Below, in pieces: positions 33,345 through 42,133 of a stretch of DNA of 64,000 nt. The position numbers and the translations under genes are program-made. A model generated the notes under the pieces. The model was not told where the DNA came from and did no database searches. It saw only the letters and a list, made by a program, of their open reading frames with translations. This DNA comes from Streptomyces fungicidicus (lineage in GTDB: Bacteria > Actinomycetota > Actinomycetes > Streptomycetales > Streptomycetaceae), in contig NZ_CP023407.1 of the NCBI RefSeq assembly GCF_003665435.1, positions 1,364,001 through 1,428,000 of the forward strand, given 5' to 3'. Every line of letters starts with the position of its first letter. Position 1 is the stretch's first letter.

Positions 33345-34685
33345 ATGAACATGGCGATGATGCGCCTGAGGCGCGAGGACCCGCGCGTCGTCGGCTCTTT
33401 CAGGCTCCACCGACGGCTCGGCGCGGGCGGTATGGGCGTGGTCTACCTGGGCTCCGACAAGAAGGGGCAGCGGGTCGCGCTGAAGGTCATCCGCCCCGAC
33501 CTGGCGGAGGACCAGGAGTTCCGCTCGCGGTTCGCCCGCGAGGTCTCCGCGGCCCGGCGCATCCGCGGCGGCTGCACGGCCCGGCTGGTGGCCGCCGACC
33601 TCGACGCGGACCGTCCGTGGTTCGCCACGCAGTACGTGCCGGGACCGTCGCTGCACGACAAGGTCGCCGGCGAGGGACCGCTCGGCGCGGCCGAGCTCGC
33701 CGCCGTCGGCGCGGCCCTGTCCGAGGGCCTGGTCGCCGTGCACGAGGCCGGTGTCGTGCACCGGGACCTCAAGCCGTCCAACATCCTGCTGTCCCCGAAG
33801 GGGCCGCGGATCATCGACTTCGGCATCGCCTGGGCGACCGGCGCCTCCACGCTCACGCACGTCGGCACGGCGGTCGGCTCACCCGGATTCCTCGCCCCCG
33901 AGCAGGTGCGCGGCGCGGCCGTCACGCCCGCCACGGACGTGTTCTCGCTGGGCGCCACGCTCGCGTACGCGTCGATGGGCGACTCCCCCTTCGGGCACGG
34001 CAGTTCCGAGGTGATGCTGTACCGCGTGGTGCACGAGGAGGCACAGCTGCACGGCGTCCCGGACGCCCTGGCCCCGCTCGTCCGCGCGTGCCTCGCGAAG
34101 AATCCCGAGGAGCGGCCCAGCACGCTCCAACTGTCGATGCGGCTCAAGGAGATCGCCGCGCGGGAGGCCCAGGGCCTGACCGACGTCCGCCCGCCGGCCC
34201 CGCGCGGCGCCGAGACGGAGCAGCCCACCGGGCGTCTCGCGGACACCTACCCGGACGGCGCGCAGCGGCGCAGGCAGGGGGACCCGGGAGGCAACGGCAC
34301 TCCCCCACCGCGCGGCGGACGCGGCACCGCGCCCAAGGCCAACGGCCCCACCCCCCGCCGCGGCAACCGGAGCGTCCCCGCGTCGCGCGGCGGCTCCCGC
34401 AACAGCGGGTCCCGCAACAACGCCTCCCGCCGCGGCGGCCCCCGCGACACCTCCTCGCGTTCCGGCACGCCGTCCCGCCCCGGCACACCACGCCCCACAC
34501 CGGCCTCACGGAACTCCACGCGCTCCGGCACAGGCGCCCGCCGCACGGGTCCCCGCACCACCGGGACCGGTCTGCGCCCCGCCAACCCAAGACTGCTCAG
34601 GCAGCGCCTCTTCGTGTTCGTCGTGGTGACGCTCCTGGTGGCGATCGGCATCGCCCTGGTCCAGGCCTGCCAGGGCCCGTCGTAA
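33345..34685 (+). CDS. Membrane-anchored Ser/Thr protein kinase
   Basis: A 446-residue Hanks-type kinase. The glycine loop is LGAGGMGVVYLG (about residue 27), the ATP lysine is in VALKVI, the catalytic loop is HRDLKPSN, the metal site is DFGIAW, followed by APEQ. The kinase domain (residues about 18-275) is followed by a 145-residue low-complexity Gly/Arg/Ser/Thr/Pro linker. One membrane helix lies close to the C-terminus (RLFVFVVVTLLVAIGIALVQA). No PASTA or other sensor domain follows the helix, so only a few residues face outward. The start is the first ATG after GGGG; MAMMRLRRE three codons on is an alternative. Confidence 0.92.
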   Translation: MNMAMMRLRREDPRVVGSFRLHRRLGAGGMGVVYLGSDKKGQRVALKVIRPDLAEDQEFRSRFAREVSAARRIRGGCTARLVAADLDADRPWFATQYVPGPSLHDKVAGEGPLGAAELAAVGAALSEGLVAVHEAGVVHRDLKPSNILLSPKGPRIIDFGIAWATGASTLTHVGTAVGSPGFLAPEQVRGAAVTPATDVFSLGATLAYASMGDSPFGHGSSEVMLYRVVHEEAQLHGVPDALAPLVRACLAKNPEERPSTLQLSMRLKEIAAREAQGLTDVRPPAPRGAETEQPTGRLADTYPDGAQRRRQGDPGGNGTPPPRGGRGTAPKANGPTPRRGNRSVPASRGGSRNSGSRNNASRRGGPRDTSSRSGTPSRPGTPRPTPASRNSTRSGTGARRTGPRTTGTGLRPANPRLLRQRLFVFVVVTLLVAIGIALVQACQGPS

Positions 34686-34739
34686 CTCCTCGGCCGTCAG
34701 TGCCCCCTCTCCCTCCCCTTCTTCTCCCCCCACTCCCGG

Positions 34740-36431
34740 CTACGGGCGCATCCGCCGGCGTGCGCGTCCCGCCACCCAGCGGAACATCAGCAGGGCGAGG
34801 ACCCAGCACGCGGCGACGCGGCCCAGTGGATCCGCCGCCTCCGGGATCCCGGCCGGAAGGGGCGCGGCGAGCAGCACGGTGACTCCCGCGACCCCGGTCA
34901 TCGGACCGACGGCGTACCACAGCATCGCCAGGATCGGGCCGGCGTCGGCGAGCAGCGGACCGCCGTACAGCACCCATACGGGCACGGGCGACCGGTACGC
35001 GCTCAGCAGCCCCGCGGCGACCAGCACCGGCGCGGCGGCAGGCACCACCAGCAGTGCGGTGGCGCCGGCCGACAGCGCGGCCGGCACGGACCCCAGGCAT
35101 CCCGCGGCCACCAGCACGAGGAGGGGCACGAGCGCGTGCTCGAGCGCGAGGCGCTCGTAGGGCCGCGGAGACCAGGCCGTGCGCCGTACGTCGTCGGCGT
35201 CCAGCCTGGCCGGCTCCAGCAGCTGTGACCCCGCGAAGTAGCCGAGCAGCGCGGCCGCCGCGGCGGCGAGGTACGTCGTCCCACCCGTCCCGCCCCCGGC
35301 CGCAGCACCCGCGGCCGCACCGGCCGGCACGAGCAGCAGGACCATCAGTCCGAGCCGTCTGGGCGCCATGACCAGGCCCACCGCGTCACGCCAGGCGACC
35401 AGCAGACCGGGAGAACGCGGCGGGGACAGCCGGGCGGCCCACCGTTCGAGGCGGCCACGGCCCCGGACCTCCAGGCCGCCGGTCATGGACAGCCGGACCG
35501 ATCGCAGGTCCACGGCGAGGATGCCGGCCAGCACCCCGCCCGACGCCCTGGCCCGCGACCGCAGCACCGCGAGGGGCACCTCGCCGACCGCTTTCCCGGC
35601 GTGCACCAGGGCGGCCGCGGTGGCCGCCCCCAGCAGGCCGAGGGCCAGCGGCCACAGCGGGGCGGTCCCGCCCGCGGCGGCCAGGACGGGCTGCGCCGCC
35701 CAGCCCCACGGTCCGGACCACAGCTCCACCGTCTCCAGCGCCTTCGACCGGTGCCCCCGCGCCGCGGCCGCCACCTGCACGGCGCAGAGCAGAACGGCGA
35801 GCAGCAGCACCGGGGTGGCCCGGTGGAGCCGGTCGGCGGCCTTCCGGGACCGTTCCACCACTGTGGCCCCGGCCACGGCCAGCAGGGCGACGCAGACAGC
35901 GGGGCCCAGGAAGGCGGGGGCCAGCAGGCCGATCCGGCCGAGGCCGGCCGCCGCGACGAGCAGCGCGCCCACGAAGCCAAGCAGCAGTGCGGCGAGCGCC
36001 CAGATCCCCGCGGACAGGGCGAACCAGGGCAGCAGCACCGGACGGCGCCGGACGGGCAGCGCGAGCAGCCAGTCGACGTCCGGCCGCGGCAGGATCACCG
36101 GCCCCCGCCACAACGCGTCGCGGACCGTGAGGAAGAATCCCGCGAGGGCCGCGAGGACCAGACCGGACGGCAGCGTCCGGGCGATGGCTCCGGCACTGTC
36201 CGCCAGCGGACTGCGATGGCCGATCTCATGGAAGAGACCGATGGCGAACAGGCCGTACCAGCCGAGCAGCAGGACCAGCGCGACGTACGACACATAGGCG
36301 AACCGGCGGACCCGGCCGGCGCCGCGGCGGGCCCGCAGCCAGCGCGTCGTCTCCGCCGTCCGGTCCACGACGTCGCCTCGCCCCGCCTCCGCGGCTTCGC
36401 CGGCCTCCGTCCCCAGAGCGGTACCGCTCAC
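34740..36431 (-). CDS. Polytopic membrane protein, permease partner of an ABC ATPase (DUF6297-like)
   Basis: A 563-residue protein with about 12 hydrophobic segments, separated by Arg-rich loops, and a basic cytoplasmic N-terminus (TTRWLRARRGAGRVRRF). It overlaps the ATPase gene by four bases (ATGA), so the two very probably form an ABC-2-like exporter. The family name DUF6297 is my recollection and unverified. The cargo is unknown. It is convergent with the kinase gene. Whether it belongs to the core genome or serves the adjacent peptide cluster is unresolved; I favour core. Confidence 0.82.
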   Translation of the reverse strand: MSGTALGTEAGEAAEAGRGDVVDRTAETTRWLRARRGAGRVRRFAYVSYVALVLLLGWYGLFAIGLFHEIGHRSPLADSAGAIARTLPSGLVLAALAGFFLTVRDALWRGPVILPRPDVDWLLALPVRRRPVLLPWFALSAGIWALAALLLGFVGALLVAAAGLGRIGLLAPAFLGPAVCVALLAVAGATVVERSRKAADRLHRATPVLLLAVLLCAVQVAAAARGHRSKALETVELWSGPWGWAAQPVLAAAGGTAPLWPLALGLLGAATAAALVHAGKAVGEVPLAVLRSRARASGGVLAGILAVDLRSVRLSMTGGLEVRGRGRLERWAARLSPPRSPGLLVAWRDAVGLVMAPRRLGLMVLLLVPAGAAAGAAAGGGTGGTTYLAAAAAALLGYFAGSQLLEPARLDADDVRRTAWSPRPYERLALEHALVPLLVLVAAGCLGSVPAALSAGATALLVVPAAAPVLVAAGLLSAYRSPVPVWVLYGGPLLADAGPILAMLWYAVGPMTGVAGVTVLLAAPLPAGIPEAADPLGRVAACWVLALLMFRWVAGRARRRMRP

Positions 36432-37102
36432 TCGCCCGGCTCCTTCAGGACCTCGTCCGGGCTGCCGTCCGCGACCACGGCACCGTCCTCCAGAACGATC
36501 ACACGCTGGGCGACCCGCGCCAGCTCGGGCTGGTGCGTGGCGAACAGCACCGCCACGCCCGTGCCGCCCTCGGCCCGCAGCACGTCCGCGAGACGCCCGC
36601 GCGCGCGGGGATCGAGCCGTTGCTCGGGTTCGTCGAGGACCAGCAGGTCACGGGGGCGCAGCAGAGCCGCCGCGAGCAGCATCGCCTGGAGCTGCCCGGA
36701 GGACAGCGCACTGGGCAGTGAGTCCGCGTGACCGTTCAGCCGCTGCTCGCTCAGGAGCGCGTCGATCCGTTCCGCGGGCACCCGGTGGGCCACGGCGACC
36801 AGTTCGAGGTGCTGGCGCACCGTCAGGTCGGGGTAGCAGCCGAGGGCGTCACCGACGACCGCCACCCGGGCGCGTACCCGCACGTCGTCCTCCGTCATCG
36901 GCTCGCCGTCGAAGTGGACCTCGCCGGTGGTGGGCCGGTCCCGGCCGCAGGCGATGCGCAGCAGGGTCGACTTCCCCGAGCCGTTGGGTCCCAGCAGCGC
37001 CACGCACTCGCCCGCAGCGACTTCGAGGTCGATGGCTCTCAGCGCCTCACGCTCGCCGAAGGTGCGGCTCACACCCGTTACTGTCAGCAGGGCTGCTCGC
37101 AC
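36428..37102 (-). CDS. ABC transporter ATP-binding protein
   Basis: A 224-residue ATPase with Walker A LLGPNGSGKSTLLR (about residue 37), a slightly atypical signature SALSSGQLQAMLL (LSSGQ) and Walker B DLLVLDEPEQRLD, followed by the H-loop FATHQPEL. Short length and the lone permease partner indicate an ABC-2 type exporter. GTG at 37102 follows GGAAGGAG at good spacing. Its promoter should lie in the 108-base gap that also marks the likely edge of the peptide cluster. Confidence 0.92.
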   Translation of the reverse strand: MRAALLTVTGVSRTFGEREALRAIDLEVAAGECVALLGPNGSGKSTLLRIACGRDRPTTGEVHFDGEPMTEDDVRVRARVAVVGDALGCYPDLTVRQHLELVAVAHRVPAERIDALLSEQRLNGHADSLPSALSSGQLQAMLLAAALLRPRDLLVLDEPEQRLDPRARGRLADVLRAEGGTGVAVLFATHQPELARVAQRVIVLEDGAVVADGSPDEVLKEPGE

Positions 37103-37210
37103 CCTCTCGACTCCTTCCGCAGACGTCTGCTGCCGTTACATGACCCGAATCTACGGGAACTGTCGCGCCCGGATTGCCCACGAGTACGGTTCACGGCCAC
37201 CCGCTCGGGC

Positions 37211-38494
37211 TCATTCCGCGTCTTCCGGGACGCGGCGGGCGGGCAGCGGCACGCCGGGAGCGGCGGGTCCGGCCGAGGAGGGACGCTTCTCACCGAGTCC
37301 CGTCCGCAGGAGCCGGTTCAGCGCCGGGCCCGCCATCGCGGTCGTGACCAGGGCCATGACCACCATCATCGAGTAGAGGCTGCCGTCGAGGATTCCCGTC
37401 TCCACGCCGACCGTCAGCACGATCAGCTCGGTGAGCCCTCGCGTGTTCATCAGGGTGGCCAGCACCGCCGAGTCGTGGTTGCCCAGCCCGTGCAGCCGGG
37501 CCGCCGCGAAGGCGCTCGCGGACTTTCCGACGACGGCGACGGTCAGGACGAGGGCAAGTTCCCCGAAGCCGCCCAGGTCCAGCGCGGACAGATCGACCTT
37601 GAGTCCGGCGAGCAGGAAGTAGGCGGGCAGCAGCAGGATCAGTGTGACCTGCCGGGTCTCCTGTGTGGCCGTTGTGCGCAGGTGGTCGCCGGTGCCCCGC
37701 GGGAGGACCGCGCCGAACAGGAACGCCCCGAAGAGGAAGTGCAGGCCCAGCCATTCGGTGGCGACGGAGGAGAGCAGCAGGCCGGTGAGCACGACGGTGA
37801 GTGCCGGTCCGCGGTCCTGGAACCTCCCGCGCTCCTCCAGGTGCCGCAGCGCGGGGCGTACCGCCCACAGCATGACCGCGACGTAGGCGGGCAGCAGTAC
37901 CAGGCGCCACGGCTCCTGTCCGTCCCGTCCGACGACCGCCATCACCGCGGCGAGCATCGACCAGGCGAGTACGTCCCCGACGGCGGCGGCGCACAGTGCG
38001 ATCCCGCCCAGCCGCGTCCGGTTCAGGCCGCGGTCCGCGAGGATGCGCGCCAGGACCGGGAAGGCCGTCACGGACATGGCCACGCCCATGAAGAGGATGA
38101 ACCCCAGCCGCTGCTCGGGCGCGTGTCGCTCGGCAAGGTGGAGGGCCACCAGCGTGCCCGCCGCGAACGGCACCGCCACGGAAGTCGTGGCAAGCGTGGT
38201 GACGACGCGCTGACCGCCGCGCAGCAGGTCGCGGTTGAGATCGATGCCGACGCCGAGCATGAACAGTGCGACACCCACATTGGCCAGAGCGGCGAGCAGG
38301 GGCCGCACGTCCGCGGGGAACACCGCGTCGGTGACCTCCTGTCCGAAAAGGGTGGGCCCCAGCAGGATGCCCGCGGTGATCTCGCCGAGGACCGGCGGCT
38401 GGCCGAGGCGTTGGAACAGATGTCCCGCGGCACGGGCGCAGACGATGATCAGCGCCAGGTCGAGCAGCAGGAACTGCACCTGGTGGGCGCTCAC
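37211..38494 (-). CDS. CPA2-family cation/proton antiporter
   Basis: A 427-residue membrane protein with about 12 segments and the CPA2 (KefB/NapA-like) landmarks PPVLGEITAGILLGPTLFG near residue 32, FMLGVGIDLN, and the middle MSVTAFPVLARIL motif. The GTG start overlaps the stop of the isomerase gene by four bases. Antiporters of this family are frequent passengers of glycopeptide and other NRPS clusters, where their role is unclear (self-protection or ion balance are guesses). It is probably the last gene of the peptide cluster. Confidence 0.88.
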   Translation of the reverse strand: MSAHQVQFLLLDLALIIVCARAAGHLFQRLGQPPVLGEITAGILLGPTLFGQEVTDAVFPADVRPLLAALANVGVALFMLGVGIDLNRDLLRGGQRVVTTLATTSVAVPFAAGTLVALHLAERHAPEQRLGFILFMGVAMSVTAFPVLARILADRGLNRTRLGGIALCAAAVGDVLAWSMLAAVMAVVGRDGQEPWRLVLLPAYVAVMLWAVRPALRHLEERGRFQDRGPALTVVLTGLLLSSVATEWLGLHFLFGAFLFGAVLPRGTGDHLRTTATQETRQVTLILLLPAYFLLAGLKVDLSALDLGGFGELALVLTVAVVGKSASAFAAARLHGLGNHDSAVLATLMNTRGLTELIVLTVGVETGILDGSLYSMMVVMALVTTAMAGPALNRLLRTGLGEKRPSSAGPAAPGVPLPARRVPEDAE

Positions 38495-39396
38495 GGGCGT
38501 CTTCCCGTCAGGCGGGCGCGGAAGTCCGGCGCCCATCGGCCCGTGGCCACCTGCGCCGCGGTGCCCGTCACGGACACCTCTCCGGAGCGGGCGGTCTCCA
38601 CCTCCAGGCTGCCGCCGGGCATCTCGACGGTCACCTTCTCCCCCGTCAGACCCAGGAGCTGGGCGGCGCGGGCAGCGGCGCACGCGCCGCTGCCGGAGGC
38701 CAGGGTGTACCCGGCCCCGCGTTCCCAGATCTCCGCGCGCACGGTGGCGTGGTCCCGCACCTGCACGAACTCCACGTTGACGCGCCCGGGGAAGGCGGGG
38801 TGGCCGGCTATCCGCGGCCCGAGGGCATGGGCCAGCTCCGGTGTGACGTTCTCCCGTACGACGACACAGTGGGGATTCCCGTCGGACAGACAGGTGATCT
38901 CGATGTTCTCCCCGTCCACCCGGAGGGTCTCCCGCAGCATGGGCCGGTCGTGGCCGGTGGCGCCGACGTCCCGGCTGGACGACGACATGGGGCCCAGGGC
39001 GAGCCGGATCAGGCCGGAGGCCCGGTCGAGAACCCGGACGGCGGTCAGGCCCGCGTCCGTGCGAATGGTGAAGTCGTCCGCACCGGCATAGCCGTGGTCC
39101 ATCAGGTAGCGTGCGAACACGCGGATGCCGTTGCCGCTCCTCGCGCAGGGCGTGCCGTCGGAGTTGAAGATCCGCAGCCCGAACACGCCACCGCCGCCGT
39201 CGGGCGTCAGGGGCGGCCCGTCGTCCGGACCGAGGTCCGCCAGCGGGCCGAACAGCAGGCCGTCCGCGCCGACCCCGCGCCGGCGGTCGGTGACCATCCG
39301 CACCGTGTCGGCGGTCGGGCTCGCCCACGCGGCACTGGGGTCGATGACGAGGTAGTCGTTGCCGAGCGCCTCGTACTTCGTGAAGTCCTGGTCCAT
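38491..39396 (-). CDS. DapF-fold isomerase with both catalytic cysteines replaced by serine
   Basis: A 301-residue diaminopimelate-epimerase homologue with the two-lobed DapF motif layout. The first catalytic Cys (CGNG) reads RSGNGIR, Ser87, and the second (ACGTG) reads ASGSGA, Ser234. It can hardly be a normal DAP epimerase. LmbX-type proteins in 4-alkylproline pathways (lincomycin, pyrrolobenzodiazepines, hormaomycin) are, as I recall, DapF-related isomerases, so a role in moving the side-chain double bond of the 4-propenylproline precursor is an attractive inference. ATG at 39396 gives MDQDFTKYEALGND. A longer start twelve codons upstream is possible. Confidence 0.82.
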   Translation of the reverse strand: MDQDFTKYEALGNDYLVIDPSAAWASPTADTVRMVTDRRRGVGADGLLFGPLADLGPDDGPPLTPDGGGGVFGLRIFNSDGTPCARSGNGIRVFARYLMDHGYAGADDFTIRTDAGLTAVRVLDRASGLIRLALGPMSSSSRDVGATGHDRPMLRETLRVDGENIEITCLSDGNPHCVVVRENVTPELAHALGPRIAGHPAFPGRVNVEFVQVRDHATVRAEIWERGAGYTLASGSGACAAARAAQLLGLTGEKVTVEMPGGSLEVETARSGEVSVTGTAAQVATGRWAPDFRARLTGRRP

Positions 39397-39439
39397 GCAG
39401 ACACGTCTCTCGTCGGTGTTCACGCCGCACACGGGCTCG

Positions 39440-39468
39440 CCCGGTCCGCCGGGCTCGGCCGGACCGGG
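39440..39468 (-). terminator. Candidate terminator between methyltransferase and isomerase genes
   Basis: A nine-base stem CCCGGTCCG/CGGACCGGG (39440-39448 with 39460-39468) with a small inner stem, in the 114-base gap. It may split the isomerase-antiporter pair from the main operon or merely attenuate it; there is no T-run. Confidence 0.5.
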
Positions 39469-39510
39469 TGAGCATTCTGTGTGTGTGGACTTTCTTCCTG
39501 TGCGCCTCGG

Positions 39511-40515
39511 TCAGTTGGGGACGAGGTGGAACATCACGCTGTCGGCCGGGACGGAGATGGGGTGTTCCCCCTCGCACCGCCAGCCGGCCTCCTCGAACAC
39601 CGGACGCCATTCCTCCAGCGTGGGCAGGTAGTCGCCCATGACGGCGTGGGCCAGCTCGAAGGCCATGCTGAACACCGGCATGTCCGTGTCCGGGTACGAG
39701 GTGGTACGGGTCGCGTCGGCGAGCAGGAAGTGCTTGAGGTCGGGGAACACCTCGCGGATGCGGCGCAACGAGGCGACGGCCTCCGCCCTCGGCCAGAAGT
39801 CGTGGCCCATCATGAAGCAGGTGAGCAGGTCGACTCCGGCGAACTCGGGGCGGGGCTCGAGCGCCGTGGCGTCGCCCTGGACGAGGCTGATCCTGTCCGA
39901 CAGGCCCGCTTCCGCCACCGCCGCAGTGGCCACCTCGATGGCACCCGCGGCGAAGTCGATGCCCAGGGCCATGACTTCGGGCCCGGTACGGGCGAGGCGG
40001 ATCAGCCGTTCGCCGCTGCCACACCCGAGGTCGGCGACGGAGGTGAAGTCCAGTCCGCTGACGACCGGCCAGAAGACCGGGTCCCACCACTCGGCGTTGA
40101 TCTCGCGGCAGGCCACGCTGATGGCGGCCGCGTCACGGCGGTAGAAGGAGCCCACCCGGTTCTTCTCCCGGACCAGTGCCGGGAGGGTGCTGAACAGCTC
40201 ACCGCAGCCCCGGGTCATCCAGTGGAAGAGCGACTTGCACCGGTCCGCCTCCTCGAAGTTGGGGCCGCGCCGGATCTGCGCCCCGTCACGCGAGACGATG
40301 TCCGCCGCCGCGAGCGCCCGGAACAGCTCGTGCGTCGAGCGGGTGTCCAGGCCCTCACGGGCGGCGAACTCGTCCGCGTCCAGCCGCTCCGACACGCGCA
40401 GCGCGTCGAAGGCGCCCATCTCCCACGCCGCGCTGATCGCGGACGCCGTGATGGCGTGGTTGAACACCTCGGTGACCGTCGTCGGCGCCGCCTGCGCCAT
40501 CACCGTCCCGCTCAT
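39511..40515 (-). CDS. hrmS: Phenylpyruvate C3-methyltransferase (MppJ-like)
   Basis: A 334-residue SAM-dependent methyltransferase with motif I VADLGCGSGER (residues 160-170). It closely follows MppJ of the mannopeptimycin pathway, including FNHAITASAISAAWEMGAFDAL, CREIN and LLTCFMMGHDFW. MppJ binds non-haem iron through two histidines (243 and 295 as I recall). Here His238 (MMGHDFW) and His290 (ELAHAVMG) fit with the same five-residue offset. The enzyme would methylate phenylpyruvate at C3, and transamination then gives beta-methylphenylalanine for modules 2 and 4 of the visible synthetase. The ATG overlaps the mbtH-like stop (ATGA). Gene symbol by cluster analogy. Confidence 0.88.
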   Translation of the reverse strand: MSGTVMAQAAPTTVTEVFNHAITASAISAAWEMGAFDALRVSERLDADEFAAREGLDTRSTHELFRALAAADIVSRDGAQIRRGPNFEEADRCKSLFHWMTRGCGELFSTLPALVREKNRVGSFYRRDAAAISVACREINAEWWDPVFWPVVSGLDFTSVADLGCGSGERLIRLARTGPEVMALGIDFAAGAIEVATAAVAEAGLSDRISLVQGDATALEPRPEFAGVDLLTCFMMGHDFWPRAEAVASLRRIREVFPDLKHFLLADATRTTSYPDTDMPVFSMAFELAHAVMGDYLPTLEEWRPVFEEAGWRCEGEHPISVPADSVMFHLVPN

Positions 40516-40730
40516 GCCGCGCTCCCTTCCAGGGCCTCGACCAGGCTCGTGGGTCGCATGTCCGTCCACTCCCTCTCGATGAAGTCCACGCAGGTCTGCC
40601 GGTCGCTCTCCGGGTGGACCACCTTCCAGCCGCCGGGAATCTCGGCGAAGGCCGGCCAGAGCGAGTACTGCGCCTCGTCGTTGATCAGCACCAGGAAGGA
40701 GCCGTCCGGGTCGTCGAAGGGATTACTCAC
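40512..40730 (-). CDS. hrmR: MbtH-like protein
   Basis: A 72-residue MbtH family protein, VSNPFDDPDGSFLVLINDE at the start, the NDEAQYSLWPAFAEIPGGW core and the WTDMRPTSL end. MbtH proteins bind adenylation domains of NRPSs and are often needed for their folding or activity. The GTG at 40730 is preceded by GGAG and fits the family length exactly. It overlaps the methyltransferase gene by four bases and follows the halogenase after 56 bases. The hrm symbol is by cluster analogy. Confidence 0.95.
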   Translation of the reverse strand: MSNPFDDPDGSFLVLINDEAQYSLWPAFAEIPGGWKVVHPESDRQTCVDFIEREWTDMRPTSLVEALEGSAA

Positions 40731-40786
40731 TGTTCGAGCTCCATTCTTTTCTCGATCTCGTGGGAAACGAGCAGGGGTGGGCGAGC

Positions 40787-42133
40787 TCAGAAGAGCGGAG
40801 CCGCGGCGGGAGCGCGCAATGTGCCCAGATACGGGTGCCACAGGTGGTCCGGGTTCTCCTCCACACGCCGGACGATCTCCCGCATCCGGGTCAGGGCCTT
40901 GGGTTCCTCTTCGCCGTAGACGTCACCCTGGAGCATCTTCAGCACGTCCAGCCGGTAACGCGGGTCCTGGACGAACGCGGTGAACAGGATGTTCAACCGG
41001 TAGTAGATGGAGATGAATTCGTACCAGCTGCTTACGCCGCGGCGCAACACCCGCTCGTAGTCGCCGAAGCTCTTCTTGCTGAAATCGTCGCGCTCGACGG
41101 CGGAAACGATGTCCTTCGCCAGCAGCCGGGCGCTGTTCATCGCCACGCTGACGCCACTGGAGAAGATCGGGTCGACGAACCGGGCGGCGTCACCGATGAG
41201 CGCCCACCGGTCACCGACGACTTCCTTCATTCCGTAGCTGTAGTCGCCCTCGGTCTTGAATTCGCGGACGCGTTCGGCCTTCTCCAGTGCCGCCCGGAGT
41301 TCAGGCCGCGTACCCAGGCAGTCCCAGAAGAATTCCTCGCGTTCCTTTCCGGAGGACTTCACCTTTGCCTTCTGGGTCACCACGCCGACGCTGGTGGTGG
41401 TCTCGGAGATGGGGATCTGCCAGACCCAGGTGTCGCTCACCGGCAGGAAGTGGATGAAGATGAAGTCCTCCTGGTCCGGGTCGTCGGCGAGCGCCTTGCG
41501 GTCGAGCCCGTCGAACCAGGCGTGGATTGCGTACTGGTTGAAGACCGGATCCGGGACCTTCAGCTTCTTCTTGCGGCCCAGCATGGTCTGCCGGCCGCTG
41601 GCGTCCACGACCATGCGCACCCTCAGCCGCTCGGTACCCTCGTCGCCGACGGCCGTGAGCACCACGCCGTCGTCGGTGAACTCCACGTCCTGCACGCGGG
41701 TCCGCTCACGGACGCGGGCGCCCAGTTCGGCCGCGTGCTGAAGCAGGATCTGGTCGTACTTCCCGCGGTCGACGTGGTAGGTGTAGGCCTGGTCCACGCC
41801 GGGCTGGTCGCGCTCCTGGAATTCGACGCTGGCGAGCCTGAATCCCTGGGTCATGCCGGTGAATCCCATTTCGGGCACCGTCTCCTTGGCCGCGGACGTC
41901 CAAGCCGCTCCGTACTTCTTCGGGAACCCCGCGGCATCCACCTTCGCCAGTGCCCCGATCTCCTGGAGCACCGGGGTCGTCGCGGTCACCAGCGACTCCC
42001 CGACGTGGGGCCGGGGGAATTCCGCGCTCTCCAGGACGATCGCGGATATACCTGCCTTGGCGAGATACGAGGCCATGGTGGAACCGGCCGGGCCACCACC
42101 GATGATGCCGATGTCGTAGTCGAAGTCGCTCAT
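40787..42133 (-). CDS. hrmQ: Flavin-dependent halogenase, PltA-type (carrier-bound pyrrole)
   Basis: A 448-residue FADH2-dependent halogenase with the FAD motif GGGPAG (12-17), the active-site lysine region FPKKYGAAW (K72/K73) and the halogenase signature WVWQIP (236-241). Along its whole length it tracks PltA, which chlorinates pyrrolyl-2-carboxyl on a carrier protein, e.g. [31 protein letters not shown] and [16 protein letters not shown]. In a hormaomycin setting it would chlorinate the pyrrole of the N-terminal Chpca residue. No flavin reductase is adjacent. The ATG overlaps the upstream NRPS stop (ATGA). Confidence 0.93.
   Translation of the reverse strand: MSDFDYDIGIIGGGPAGSTMASYLAKAGISAIVLESAEFPRPHVGESLVTATTPVLQEIGALAKVDAAGFPKKYGAAWTSAAKETVPEMGFTGMTQGFRLASVEFQERDQPGVDQAYTYHVDRGKYDQILLQHAAELGARVRERTRVQDVEFTDDGVVLTAVGDEGTERLRVRMVVDASGRQTMLGRKKKLKVPDPVFNQYAIHAWFDGLDRKALADDPDQEDFIFIHFLPVSDTWVWQIPISETTTSVGVVTQKAKVKSSGKEREEFFWDCLGTRPELRAALEKAERVREFKTEGDYSYGMKEVVGDRWALIGDAARFVDPIFSSGVSVAMNSARLLAKDIVSAVERDDFSKKSFGDYERVLRRGVSSWYEFISIYYRLNILFTAFVQDPRYRLDVLKMLQGDVYGEEEPKALTRMREIVRRVEENPDHLWHPYLGTLRAPAAAPLF

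Noticed and set aside
38491..39396. Housekeeping diaminopimelate epimerase
   Set aside because: Both catalytic cysteines are missing and the gene lies inside a peptide cluster coupled to an antiporter.
37211..40090. A single 959-residue minus-strand frame over antiporter, isomerase and methyltransferase
   Set aside because: Only the C-terminal 427 residues form the antiporter; the upstream part is the other frame of real genes. The GTG at 38494 overlapping the isomerase stop is the true start.
40787..42133. Tryptophan or free-phenol halogenase
   Set aside because: The sequence follows the carrier-bound pyrrole halogenase PltA over its whole length, including FPKKYGAAW and the C-terminal half.
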